Positions 50,835-63,407 of a stretch of 64,000 nucleotides of DNA are shown piece by piece. A program made the translations under genes and the position numbers. Position 1 is the first letter of the stretch; each line of letters opens with the position of its first letter. Source of the DNA: Tetragonia tetragonoides (taxonomy: Eukaryota > Streptophyta > Magnoliopsida > Caryophyllales > Aizoaceae). The stretch is taken from NCBI GenBank assembly GCA_038025085.1, contig CM076148.1:4929501-4993500 (forward strand), in the 5' to 3' direction. A model generated the notes under the pieces. That model was not told the DNA's origin, did not search any database, and saw only the letters and a program-made list of their open reading frames with translations.

Positions 50835-52960
50835 AAATAATTTAACTCGTTCTCATTCTCCTTTCCTACGGAATTTCTTCCGATCAGTGACAAGCTTGTG
50901 AAAAACAAATTTGATCTTCATTTCAGCCCTATTGTGAACATGAATCTTAATATGTAGTAGTATGGGCTTAGTTGATATAATAAGGTTGATGAAATTTAAG
51001 GAGAGACAGATCCAGTTAGTATCAAAACTTTCTTGGATATTCCTCCAAAAAAGGATATCGTAAAATACAATTATATTCTCCAAAATACGAAGAATTCTCC
51101 AAATTTGAGAAATTCTTCACTTATAAAAAAAACTCCGCAAAAGAAATACCCCACTAAAGAAGTGCAGTTCTCCAATTGTGACGCCATCAACAAGCAAGGA
51201 AGATAAAAAAGTTCACACCAAGAAATGTCCTTCATATTTTGCTAATATTTTTGGTAACATTATTTATAACTTTGTATCTTTTAGAACCTGTTTTGAATGC
51301 GACCTTTACAACTTTGTACAGGAACTATTTTAATTTTTTAACTTTGGAAGAACAAAATTAGTGCAATAAAGTTACAATTGTAAGGATAAGGATCGAAGTT
51401 CTTATTGGTAATTCATTTACCGGTTGGATTGGTAATTTCTAATGTGATATGCCTAATCCCAGACAATTGGATTAATAATTTTGTACGTATGTATATACAT
51501 TTATCCCCGATTGACCAACTTGGTATATTTAGTGAGACATCCGCGATAAGTTAGTATATTTTTTAACTCCCGCGACATTAGGGTATATTTAGTGACTGAT
51601 TTTGGCACTTAGATCCATTATTTCAATTTTAGTGAGAATTTCCTGTAAAATCCTCGCTATTTACTATTTTTCTAATTATTTTCTTTTCTTTATTTTTTTT
51701 AAATCATTTTCGTATTTTTTTCCCACCCCTCATTCATTTCTCCCTTTTATTACCCAACCCCCTTTTATTTGATGGATTGAACAACTTTGTCCCTAATTTC
51801 CTTCAAATTTGTGCTCCCTTGACTTTGTCTCCCTCAATTTAGTAAACCAAAGGGAAGCAAAGGTAGTTAAAGGGAGTTAGGGGTTAAATACAGGAAAAAT
51901 GAAAAAGGGTGAAAAATACGAAAATAATTAAGAAAAAGGAAGAAAAGAAAAAAAAGGGGCATTAAATAAAAAAAACGATATCTGACCGGTCATACCCACT
52001 TAAATTCAAATAATGGGTTCATGTGCCAAAATCAGTCACTAAATATACCCTAATGTCACCGGAGTTAAAAATAAATACCAACTTGTCGCGGGTGTCTCAC
52101 TAAATATACCAATTTGGTCAATCGGTGATACATTTATGCATGCTTATGTTTTAATTTAAAATTTTGCTTGGTTAAATATTAGGTAATTTTATTATTTACA
52201 TTTTATTGACATGTACATTCACCATCTTCAATGTGGTTCATGTACGAATTCGGTATGAGAATTTTATTTGCCCAATTTGCTTACAAGGCGTGGTGTTCAT
52301 CGGTTCAAGTGAACAATTTTATCACCCGTATTAGAGAGATGCATATAAACACCACGTCTTGTAAGCAATTGACCAAATACAACTCGAACCTAAATTCTTA
52401 GATGAGCCACATTGAACACGATGCATGTACATGTCAATAAATTGCAAATAATTTAACCATACAAAATTTTAAATGGCAACATAAGCATGAGTAAATGTAT
52501 ATGTACACAAAATTATATTACTCCCATTTCCCTTTGTCTAAGTATCACCACTAAATGAATAAATGGGGTTATCGGAAACATTTACACAATATTAAGGACC
52601 TTTGTTGGTGTTAACTTCGTTGTCTTCCTTGGTAATTACATCACAATATGTAGGAGAATTGTGTTTCCTCAGTTGGGCATACCCCTTTGGAGAATTCTAC
52701 ATAAATTGAGAATTCCTCAAATTTGGAGAATAATAAGATCCTACAATATCTTTTTTCGAAAGTTAATCTTACTAGTTGAAAACGGACTCTTCCAATCTTC
52801 ATCAATTTTATTGTGTCAAATATGCTCATAATCTTAAAGATTAATCTTACTAATGGACTAAAATGAAGATCAAAATTGTTTTTCACATACGTGTCATTGC
52901 TAGGAGGAAATTTGGTTCGAGAGAAATATATTAACGGAGAATTGGAACAAGTTAAACTGT
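50835..52960. repeat. Large imperfect foldback (inverted repeat) with an insertion in one arm
   Basis: The left arm, 50835-51504 continued at 52129-52310, is matched in inverse by about 52320-52960. Matching words include TGAAAAACAAATTTGATCTTC (50896) with the complement near 52865; GAATTCTCCAAATTTGAG (51092) with its complement near 52710; and the hairpin TACATTTATGCATGCTTATG (52129) with its complement ending near 52500. The arms are diverged and carry small gaps. A 624-bp element interrupts the left arm. No coding sequence. Confidence 0.75.
51505..52128. mobile_element. MULE-like MITE nested in the foldback
   Basis: Terminal arms of about 130 bp begin CCCCGATTGACCAACTTGG and end with its near-complement. 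The 9-bp duplication TACATTTAT flanks it (51496-51504 and 52129-52137). The arms include GTATATTTAGTGAGACA and GGGTATATTTAGTGACTGA. The interior is non-coding and A-rich. Confidence 0.85.
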
Positions 52961-53304
52961 TTACTCATTTTCAACTTTCTTTTCGTTACGGTTAGACGAG
53001 GCAATTTCGCCAGATTTCACCTTTCTAGAAATAGCCAACATCGTACCCATATTTTCAAGCCGAATCAGTATTCATGATTTTCAGATGGATTACATCTATC
53101 ATAGTTTCAATGAAATTATGACTTACGTATAAGTTGTTGCATTTTTTTCAGGAGAATCGACCATCTTCTTTAACCAACTAATTTTCTCAATCTAAAACAA
53201 CCAATGTATTAAAAAGTATAAAAACGCATGTAAAAGTGACACATTTGGCAACCCTGATCTTTTACGCTTGTAAAAAGAATATTAGATCCCCAAACATCAA
53301 CTAA

Positions 53305-53580
53305 GGCTCTGTTTGATTCACCTTATTTTTACTTAAATTCAGTTCAGTTCAGTTCAGTAGTTCAGTTCATGCGTAACTTTAGCACTCATATAACTTTTTT
53401 ATTCCAAAATAATTTCATGATGATAATTATGTCATCGGAAAGATCTCAAAGCATACTTTCAAATGAGTCCAATATTGACTATGTTTGGACAAATTTTAAA
53501 TGGTTAACGGTCAAGTTTAAAAAATCAATTCAGTTTAGTTCAGTTCAAATCAGTTTTATCCAGGTAAATCAAACGGAGCC
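53305..53580. mobile_element. PIF/Harbinger-like MITE with TTCAG repeats
   Basis: Ends GGCTCTGTTTGATTCACCT and the complement of AGGTAAATCAAACGGAGCC. TAA flanks both sides (53302-53304, 53581-53583). Pentamer TTCAG/CAGTT repeats lie just inside each end (53338-53370 and 53525-53565). Confidence 0.8.
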
Positions 53581-53583
53581 TAA

Positions 53584-54709
53584 ACAAGACAACAGTCCCA
53601 ACTAAATATATCAATAACATCATGTTCTTTTGGGGGAAAATGGAAACTATCAAAAAAATCATTTTAGAAAAAAAAATCCAGAAAACATTAATGACAACTA
53701 AATTGCAACTTATATAAGAAAAATTATTTTTGACCTATTTATGCCCATTAACATCTAAGATCTTTGATTAAGAAATCAACGACTGAAATTTGCATATTAC
53801 AATGGTTAAAATCCTAGATTACATTATAAACTTCACTAAGTAAATCATACCATATATGAGCACATTGTAGTGTACCTAACCACTCATGATCAATTGAATT
53901 ATAAAATGTCACATAAATAAAAATAAAACTCCCCTAAAACAGGGAAAGAAATGCAATAATAATACAAAATTATGACAACATTGCACTACTATTGAGTAAA
54001 AAATAGACTAAAACGCATATGGATGATACGAAATATTAGTAAGAGATTCAAACACTAGTAAAAATCATATTACAAGGAATAAAAATCTTACCTGGCCACT
54101 AAAGATGAATTTGATCTCTATATACGACTTGTGAATTACCAAGTGGTAATTAGAATATGGTCGAATAGTAGTTATTAGACAGAGAAATCGCGGTCGAACC
54201 TGTTAAAGTCCAAGGGAATATGACGTGACAAGAAGTTACAACCAAGACATGGTTCTTCTCCTGTTGAGATGCATTCAATTTCTACAGCACAAAACAGACA
54301 AACCAAATTAAAATTAGAAATCTTCTAACCCAAAGCTAATATATAAGAGTTGTAATGAACTGAACGATGAGCAATTGAGCACCTACCGCTACAGCAAATT
54401 TGGAAGGCGTTTGAGTTGGCTGCGTGTGAAAAGCAATTGAATGGATGGGAGCTGTGGCGGATTTAGAAAACTAATAATAGAGGTGCAAAAAATAAATTAT
54501 TAGGGTATTTTAACAATAATTTTCAAAACACGAAATTCAAAATTTAGATTATTTTGGCAAACTTTTTCGAAAAAACTAGGTGTCTGGGACACACTTGATT
54601 CGCCCTTGGATGGGAGATGCGGGAGGGGCTGCCATGAAGGCATGTGGAGCCTTGACACACTCACTCTCTCTTTCAGTCTTTCTCTCGTAATCTACTATTG
54701 CATACCAAT
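53584..54709. other. AT-rich spacer with a repeat fragment
   Basis: No gene recognised. 54450-54610 (from GCTGTGGCGGATTTAG to ACACACTTGATTCGCCC) looks like a dispersed plant repeat, but its class could not be fixed. Confidence 0.4.
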
Positions 54710-54905
54710 ACTTGGAGTCACCCCCTACTTTACTTGGAGCCATCCCCTTCTATAGGTGCAGCCACCCTACTTCACCTAGAGCCACCTATAAAATTTATAC
54801 TTGGCACCTCCCCTACTTCACCTAGAGCCACCCCTTACTTCACCTGGAGCCACCTCCTATTTCACCTGGAGCTAACTCCTACTTCACCTAGAGCCACCCC
54901 TCAAA
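54710..54905. repeat. GAGCCACC array 1
   Basis: About eight diverged units of 20-26 bases built on CCTaGAGCCACCcCtTACTTCA. Related arrays recur at 55783-55866, 57757-57850, 59576-59695 and 63555-63775. Confidence 0.8.
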
Positions 54906-55782
54906 ATTATTTGGTTCACGATGGGCTAAGTCCATACAAGACCGGCTGATGCAAAGTGCATGATTGTTGGGCTTGTGTAGCTGACTTTTTAATGAGCCGA
55001 TTGAACCAAATCAAGAAGTAAATAAATAGCCCAAAATGGAAAACTAAACCCAACTAAAATTAAGTTGCAATTAATTTAAGGACAGGCGGGCAATTACTAA
55101 AAAGTTAGGGGTCAAAATTGAATTATTTTTAAACATCCTTTCCCTTTATTATTCCGCCTATGTTTTAATTTGTAAAACGGAGCATCTGTTTTTTTCTCGC
55201 TCTTTTCCCCGCAAAAACGCGATTGAAGATGGCTGAAGATGGAAACGCCATTGAAGCTGAAGAACAATTTGAAGATTGAAAAACGATTGAGAAGAAACGA
55301 TTGAAGATGGAGAAGATGCAACAATTATTGACAACAACTTTGTTAATGCGGCATTGTTTGATTTTAATGGTAATTTTTTGTTTGCTTTGATTTTCGATTT
55401 ATAATTTCTGATTTGCCTCTATATTTTTCGATTATTTTCATAAAATATGTTAATATGGATTATTCTATTGAATTGCGAATGGATGAATATCACAAATTTG
55501 AGTCGATTTAGGGTTGGGAGTAGCTCTTGTATGATTTAGGATCTATGAGTGGATTTGCTTCAGCTAGTTGATTTTTGAGATTTAATGAATAATGTCGATT
55601 ATTATAAATCCAATTTGTTCTTGATATATGGTTTATGATTTTGGTGTATACAACTAAAGGGGGTGGTTCATGTTGATTTCAAACTACAATGATCCATGTC
55701 CTCTGTGTTTTGGTGATAGGTACTTGAAGGTACTATAGTTTTCATGTCCTTTGGAAAGACGTTAGAGTCTGTAGGAGTTTTT

Positions 55783-55866
55783 TATGGAGTTACCCCCCTT
55801 CATCACATAGAGCCACCCCATGATATTACTGGTAGCCACCTCATGCTTCATATGCAGCCACCCCTG
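55783..55866. repeat. GAGCCACC array 2
   Basis: AGAGCCACCCCATGATATT, TAGCCACCTCATGCTTCATA and CAGCCACCCCTGATATCA in series. The surrounding 55680-55870 resembles 57590-57850, indicating a duplicated segment within the region. Confidence 0.75.
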
Positions 55867-57397
55867 ATATCAACCATTGTAAGATCAAAGGAATGTCTTA
55901 ATACTTTTCCATGTGCCTAAGATGTCTGATTACATAGCATTTTATACTTTCTGGTTTTGGCTTGTAGTATTAGTGAGATGTTAGAAGATTGAGGTGTTAT
56001 TTTTCTTTTGTACATAATCTTGGTAGTGTACTAGTAAATGGTAATTGTTTTCCTCAACTGTGATTTACGTCAATTATATTATCTATATGTCTTAATTTGA
56101 ATACTGAGGAGACTGGAAGTGTTTCGACTCTGAAAGTCTGTGTTTCTAGTTTAGGTAGAATTAGATTTGATGGGTAGGAATGTAGTATTGAATTCATCTT
56201 TTTATATATTGTATTCTTTTTTATAATAGTATTGTTCATATATGTCTATTGAAGGGTGACTCACACTTTTTTTTTTTTGGCAATGTTAGCATGTTCTGGA
56301 CTTCTTGAAGGTTTCACTACAAAAATCATTGAGGAATGTCTAATGTATACAAGAACCATGCATCTGCGTATGGTTTCAATGTTAGAAAAGGGAAGCATAC
56401 TGTTTTTGTAACGGCTTTTGGGTACCTTCTAAGAAAACCAACGTTGCTGTGGACAGTAGCAGTGAGCCAAGTGAAGTTAAGGAAAAGCAAATAAAGGACA
56501 GTGCCAGAAACTCGTACAAGCTGCAAAGCTTGTATACGAGTGAAGTTGATAGATGACGGAGTATATGAGGTGGCTCAACATGCCTTGGAACATAATCACG
56601 CTTTAACAAGACCTCAATAGCAACATTTGCACATGCAAGAGAGGAAAATAATAACTGAAAAGGGAGAAGAAATAGAAAGAAAGACAAATAGTGGGCTAGG
56701 AGCATCAGAGTCGTACTCTTTCATGTTTGATGATGCAGGATGTGATGACATCCTTGGTCATACCTTCAAAAACCATGAGAATGTTTTCTACAAGCTTAGG
56801 ATGAAATAAATTGAAGGGGGGGAAGGCAAAATGTTTTGAACATCCTTGAGAAAAAGGAAGTCGACCATCCTGGTTTCTTTTTTAGGGTTAGGATCGGTAC
56901 AGATGGCCGTTTGGTAGGTAAGTTTTAGAGAGATTCTATGATGAAAGAATACTACAAGATATATGGATGTGATGGTTTTTGACACGACCTACCAGACAAA
57001 CAAGTACAATCTCATCTGCGCACCGTTTGTTGGTGTGAACAATCATTGGAGCAATGTTTGGTTTGCATGTGCCTTCTTGGCGGGTGAAACAAAGGAGTCA
57101 TTTGTGTGGCTGTTTGATACCTTTAAGAAGTCAATGAGCATGGAATGTCCAATAAGCATCTTCACTGATCAAGATCTTGCAATGGGTGGTGCAATATCAA
57201 AGGTACTGCTTTTCGTCAACACTTAGTGTATTTGGACATTTTGATGCTTTGTAGCTGTTTAAGTCTCCACTTTGACTATACTTCCTCTGTTACAATTGGT
57301 TGTGCAGATGTGTTTTTCTGTCTTTTTCAAAGCATTGTATTCTTAGAAGGATATTGGAGGTGGAATTTATAAGTCATGATGTCATTACAGGTTTCTA

Positions 57398-57503
<106 letters not shown>

Positions 57504-57756
57504 TGTTCCTGTGGAGCGATTTATGAGTCGTAACTTGTAATATTATTCAGAGATAATGAAAATAAATATTCCTGAATTTCTTTGTTTCTCTCATTTTGGG
57601 TTTGCTGGTTTTCATGTACTTTGTATTTTTGGTGAATGGTGCTTGAAGATACTATTGATTCCTTCCCCTCCATATGTGATAGACAAGGGGTGCAAGGCCC
57701 GCACTTGCCAAGCTTCATCTCACACATTAGAGTCTGTAGGTGTTTTTTATGTAGTC

Positions 57757-57850
57757 ATCCCCCTTCCCCACATGGAACCACCCCCTAATATTACTGGAAG
57801 CCACCTCATGCCTCATATAGAGCCACCCCTGACATCAATGCTAGGCACCC
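57757..57850. repeat. GAGCCACC array 3
   Basis: Same unit order as array 2, following a shared TTAGAGTCTGTAGG leader (57728, compare 55767). Confidence 0.75.
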
Positions 57851-58502
57851 CCTTTCCCTTATTTTTATTTTTGTTGAATGTGAATTCTACTCATCATTTA
57901 TATATTGTATTCTTCTCTTATTTAGGCCTTTGCACATACAAGGTATCGGTTATGTTTATGGCATCTTTAGAAGAATTTTGCTTCCCACTTTGGCCTATGA
58001 AATCAGATATGAGATTTAAGGACGATTTCAGAAAATGTCTAATGTTTTGCTCCGATGAACAAGAATTTGAGAGTTGCTGGTGGGCTATGATTTCAAAGTA
58101 TGAGTTGCAAAATGAGTCTTGATTTCAGCACTTGTACAGCTTAAAAGACAATTGGGGCACGACCCTAAGCAAAGACTTTTTCTCTGCCACATTTCTATCA
58201 TCGCAAATAAGTGAGAGCAGAAACAACGCTGTTGGATTCAAGGCAAAACTACAGAACGATATTAACTCAGTTTATGAAAGTCTTTGGTGCCACTCTCAAG
58301 AGATGGAGAAGGATTGAGAGGGACTTGGAATTTCAATGTCGTAGGTCAGCTGCGTCTTGTGGTATTCCGAAAAATGCTTTGCTTGAACAAGCTGCTCAAG
58401 TTTATACACTTTCAGTGTACAGAAAGTTTTGGGCAGAAATACATGGCATGCCTATCCACATATGCAAAAGTGCAGAAAATGGATGGCAACAAGGTTTACC
58501 TT

Positions 58503-58692
58503 TTTTTTTTATAAGGTAAGGAGGCCCGCTTCCAGGCTGGCCCATCTCGGGTTTAAGGCCCAAAAGCTTAGTGGGCAGGCATTTGGGGGGGAAAGGGGGG
58601 ATAAGGGGAAAGAGATCCCAAATGCCCCTAGTGGAATTTGAACCTTGGTGGTGGGTAAGGAAACCAAAGTTCAAACCACTAGACCAACCTAT
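58503..58692 (-). mobile_element. SINE inserted in the MULE transposase pseudogene
   Basis: On the minus strand it begins near GGTTGGTCTAGTGGTTTG (box A), has box-B-like AGGTTCAAATTCC, and ends in an A-run (T-run 58501-58511). Box A matches the SINE at 13239. It separates the region before the SWIM finger from the SWIM finger. A clear target duplication was not found. Confidence 0.65.
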
Positions 58693-59327
58693 GTTGGTTC
58701 ACAACAATGAGGTCAGCACCAATGCCTGATGGAAACACAAGCATGAAGTAATTTTTGATTACATTGAATACACAATGGACTGTACTTGCAAGAACTTTGA
58801 AGAAGCAGGGCGGCTTTGCTTCCATTGCCGTAGGGTGCTGAACATTAATAACGTATTTGAAATTCCAGAGAGGTACATTAAGAAAAGATGGAAAAATATG
58901 CCAAATCTGAAGTTTTGGGGCAACAAAGAAAACAAAAAAAGGGGAACAGAAAAACCAACATGCCATCCTTGGCGCTAAAAGATGGGTAGGAGTTACTATA
59001 ACATGGTTTTGAAATGTACAGATTTTTTAGAAGCTCATGAACATCTCGAAAACTGCCTAAAGAGAGATCTCAAGGAAATTACAGAAATTCCTGTCACATA
59101 CACAAGTAGAAAAACAAACTCACTGCTCTTCTACCAATTTTGCAAGCTCTTCATCAACAACCGTAATTGATCCAGTCTCAAGCAACACAAAGGGCAGAAA
59201 CCAAAGAATGGCAACAAATTTCAGCAAAAGAAAGCGAGCGGCAAACACAGAACACAACACTGGACAATCTGCAATGAGCAATTTGGCAGCAAAACCCCAA
59301 ATCCCCATCTATTTTAAACTAGTGTAG

Positions 59328-59979
59328 GAAATCTTATTATGCTCAAACATTTGTTGAGAACAATTAAGTAACATTGCTGATGTATTAAGGGGATATTGGC
59401 TATTTGCGTGGTGCACAGTTGCATGAGAAGCTTGATAATTTTGTTAGCAATTTGTGAAGTGTCTTTACTGTTTGTTTTGATGTTCATCACCTATAACACT
59501 GAGTAGTGCTACTTGTAAAGGTGATTTGGTGTATTTGAGTTTGTGCTACTTGTGTTTGATTTTGTCAGTTTGGTGGTGGCTCTACAGGAGGTGGTAGGTT
59601 TACTTCTTCTTCAATATTATGATGGAGCCACCCTCAGTATTCTGATGGAGCCACCCAGAATGTAGTACAGGATCCACCCTGATAATTAACAGGTGAAAAG
59701 TTGAGTTCTTGGGTAGCTGCAGGATGCATCACAATGGGTATATCAATAATCTTTGTCTGATAGAAGTCAAGGTCGCCTGATACAAATTTTGCTATTGTAA
59801 CAAGTTGCTTCATGAGTCAAAAAGCCAGTGTGCTCAAATTTCTTCGCTGAGAAATTATCTATTGCCTTTGTGTGGCCAATCAAAGAGTCCATTTTGAATG
59901 GGACCTTGCTAGCAACACTTGGCAATGATAATTGTTAGTGACTATCAGATTTGTTTGCTTGTACTAATTTGATTTTACA
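59328..59979. repeat. 3' flank of the MULE with GAGCCACC array 4
   Basis: 59576-59695 carries GGAGCCACCCTCAGTATTC and variants. The block CAGTAT..GGAGCCACC..ACAGG reappears at 63590-63670, on the other side of the CACTA insertion. No gene in the rest. Confidence 0.65.
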
Positions 59980-61329
59980 CACTACAATAAATGGTCACTT
60001 GTGCCACAAATTATGCCACGAGAATTTATAATTCGTGGCAGATTTGCCTCTTGCCACGGAAAAGAAAAATTTGAAATTAATAAGCAAAATTCCCTTTAAA
60101 ATTATGCCACGGTAAAACTTTACCCGTAGCAAAAGTGACTTTTGCCACACAATTAGCTACGGAAAAACATAACCCGTGGCAAAAAAAACTTTGGGTATTA
60201 CGTTAGTTTAATCAAACGCATAAAAAAAAAAAAAGAAAAAACAAACGAAAAAATATAAATTAAAGAAACTAACTAAAACAGCGAGCGCTCTAAAACAGCC
60301 CGCTAGCGATTAACTTCTCATTCTCCCCTCTCCTATCAATAGACGAGAATCTGCTCCTACGGCACGCCTGAAGAAGAAGACGAGGATCTGCTTCGATGAG
60401 GTGGGTTGTTGCAAGGTTTTGCTTGACAATTTAGGTTTGTATCTCTCTCTCTCTTTTTCTTCTTTTCCTTTCGAATTTTCCATTGTGGAATTGTTATGTT
60501 GTGAATTTCAATTGTTATGGCTAAATTTTCGACATATGGATGAACTTTCGTTCGTTTATATGTGGTTTGTTTTTTTTTTTCGCTCATCATTTCGTTTATA
60601 TGTGGTTGGAGTCCAAGTTTTACACTAAATTTTGCTTTTTTGTGGCTTAATTGCAATTTTAGGGTTCATGTGTTTGTTAATGTGGGGTTCGAATTTCTCT
60701 TATTAGGGCTGAATTCGTTTTTATGGGCTGATGTTGAGTTCATTCATATTCAATTATGAATGAGCAATCTGAGGTTTAGGTTTTAAATCTATTAATTCAT
60801 ACTTTTTTGCACAGTTGAATTTCCTAAAATGAAATCCAATAGGAGTATGTAGTTAGACAATATTGTGCTATTTGGATCATGGAGTTGTTTCTTGCATACA
60901 AGGTCGACTGAAATTACTAATTGAGTCATTCTCTTAAAGCAATAGATCAGTGACATTGGGTTTGCCAGTAAAGGGAGAACTAATCCATGTCGTGCACGTA
61001 AGACAAGTCCTAGTCATGGTAATATTAAATGTTTAATTTATGGCCATTTTTCTGTTGTTTGAACTCTTTACAGAGTTGTTTTTGTCTATTAATATATTAA
61101 CATGATTAGGTGGAAAAAGAACAGGGACAAAAGACAAAAAAATTAGAAACAGTACCTGTTATTGTGACTGATTTGGGTTGTATGTTGTTCACTAGTCTAC
61201 ATGTTTTTTCTTTTATATATATATATTGGTTTTTGGTGAACAATTGAAGCAAGTGTAACTTACTGAAGCTTTCACTCATAAGTGAAAACAAAGCACAGAC
61301 ATGAAGGCAACTGTATTGAGTTAAGAGAA

Positions 61330-61660
61330 ATTGTTTTCATGTTGCTCTTTTCTATTGCTGTTTCTCTGTCGTTGCGTTGTTGCTTTTTTTCTGTTGCTAT
61401 GATGTTGCTGTTTTTCTGTCACTGCGTTGTTGCTGTGTTGTGGCTGTTTTTCTGTTGCTGTGTTGTGGCTGTTTTGCCGTTGATGTGTTGTTGCTGTTCC
61501 TGTTACTGTTTTGTTGTTGGTGTGATGTTGCTGTTGTTGTTGCTGTTTTTTGTCAGTTTTTCGTAATTGTTGGTGAGCTGCTGGTGCTGTTTTGCTACTA
61601 TTGTGCTGCTGATGGTGCTACTTTTATGTTGTTGTGCTGCTTTTGTGTTGTTTGCTGCAG
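61330..61660. repeat. GTTGCTGTTTTT-type repeat in CACTA copy B
   Basis: Units such as TGTTGCTGTTTTTCTG and GTTGTGGCTGTTTT. It is the reverse-complement counterpart of the AACAGC repeat in copy A, but shorter and more diverged. Confidence 0.8.
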
Positions 61661-62130
61661 CTATATTTCCAAATAATGTGTTTTATGGTGTTACATTGTA
61701 CTTATATATTCAAATAAAGCTTCACTGTTGCTTATAAGTTTAAGCATATGGTCATTGCTATGCTATTGGAGCTAGAACAACTCAATGAGATTGAATAGAT
61801 GATTGAGCACCCTAAACTATATCGCAATGGCCTATCACAGCAGGCTGAAAGTGACAATGAAAGTTTAAATGATAATAACAATGTTGATATGGTTATTACA
61901 GGAAGCAGAGTGCGTACTGATGTAGAAGAATATGCTGAAATGCGTATTGAAAAACCTGTTGGTATAACTTTGTGCTTTTTCTTCGTTTCTGTGTGCCTTG
62001 TAGGAATTTTAGTAAAATTTCTAACCCCTTTTTCTTATTTTTCATCTTATTAGTGACGATTCGAAATATCTTTTCGTTAAGGTGAAAAACAAGAGAGCTT
62101 GTGTATTGTAGGAAGCTAATTCATTAAGCT

Positions 62131-62511
62131 CCCGGTGAAAAGATTGAAGTGCAGTTTGATGGTGATGGTAATCCCATTGACAAAAATTCTTCAATGTTTG
62201 CAATCTTTTTTGGAGAACAAGTGAGAAATCGTGTTTGTCCTGTACAAGTCTCAAGTTGGGACGAAATCAAGCTAGAAGCACTCGAGCATTTGTGAACTTG
62301 GATCCTGGTAACAATATTTTTATGTCCATTTGTTTACATATTTTATGCATTTTTCATTTGGATCTTGCTAAATAGGTTTTTGGAGATTAAGAAGTTTTCT
62401 TATGAAACTCTAGAAAAAGCTAAAAACGATGCAGAAAAAGGTAGAAAAGAAGCTGAACAAGCTAAGAAAAAAGACGAAATGCTCAGAAATGTAGTTGATG
62501 CAACACATTAA
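62131..62511 (+). pseudogene. CACTA transposase remnant (Transposase_24-like) with coiled coil
   Basis: 62131-62295 reads KIEVQFDGDGNPIDKNSSMF then FGEQVRNRVCPVQVSSWDEI, matching the plant En/Spm Transposase_24-type pattern (a G-P-G turn, then VR..VP, then W). After an intron-like gap, 62391-62511 encodes a charged coiled coil (EKAKNDAEKGRKEAEQAKKK) ending in TAA. An upstream piece at 61799-61965 has NGLSQQAESDNESLND. Stops separate the parts. Confidence 0.6.
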
Positions 62512-63407
62512 TTTATTGGTGATATTTCTGTTAATTAAAACATTTTAATTCATCACAAGTTCACAACTGAACCTCTTTTTATTTTATTTTTTTGTATACC
62601 ACCACACCTGTATTGTTGAGATACCTCAAGTTTGGAGTTTCATCAGCTTAATTAATTGAGCTTTTACTTTCTTGTGTTTGTAGGTGAGCAATTGATAGAT
62701 TGCTGCAATGAATTCTGAATAGCTTGAGAATATGAAGTGGAGCATATGTTATTGATGTTTTCTTTTTAGTTTTCAGATTTAGTTAGCCACAGTCGCTATA
62801 ACATCCGGATTCAGATTTTGATTTCCCGGTAGCTCTTTCTTTTTTGGGATATATAATGTATCTATTGAACATCGGATGATATACTAGGAACCTCATATTA
62901 TGTATAACATTGTTGGTTGAAATTGAAGTTATTCGTGACAGATCAACTATACCGTCTTGGGTTATTTCCTTTTACTTGTATTCTTATTTACATCTTTCTA
63001 ATAGCAATATCCAAAAATATTACAATTAGCCATGAATTACAGTGGCTACCAATTTTTGCCATGGGAAGTCAATTGTTGGCTTATTCAATTAGCCACGTTA
63101 CGCATCGTGGCACCTTTTATATTCGCCATGATTTAATTTGTGGCTAGATAGCTACTAGCCATGGCTACATCAACCTTTCCACGTTAGTACTAGTGGCTAG
63201 AATAACGTATTTAGCCACATGTATACCTGTGGCAACAAAATTCATTTATGTCACGGAACCTATTTTTCCGTGGCAAGCTTCTTGCCATGCTCATTTGTGC
63301 CATGGGAGCTGATGATTAGTTTTCCCGTGGCTAGATAGTCTATCCACAAAAATTTTGATCTTGTACCACGGATTTAACTGTGGCACAAGCGATAATTTCT
63401 TATAGTG

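Larger units (their letters stand above)
59980..63407 (+). mobile_element. CACTA (EnSpm) transposon, deletion derivative, copy B
   Basis: Ends CACTACAATAAATGG and CTTATAGTG, with subterminal GCCACGG/CGTGGC clusters (60000-60185 and 63090-63385). It corresponds throughout to copy A (24728-28194) in opposite orientation, including the GGTGGGTTGTTGC block near 60400 and the intron-like TTTGGAGTTTCATCAGC near 62631. The flanks are ACA and AAT, so no 3-bp duplication is visible. It keeps different transposase pieces from copy A. Confidence 0.9.

Noticed and set aside
54698..54949. 83-codon Pro/Thr/Leu-rich frame
   Set aside because: Translation of the GAGCCACC array, with no start context or domain.
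61282..61676. Cys/Val/Leu-rich plus-strand frames
   Set aside because: Translations of the counterpart repeat in CACTA copy B, with no domain.
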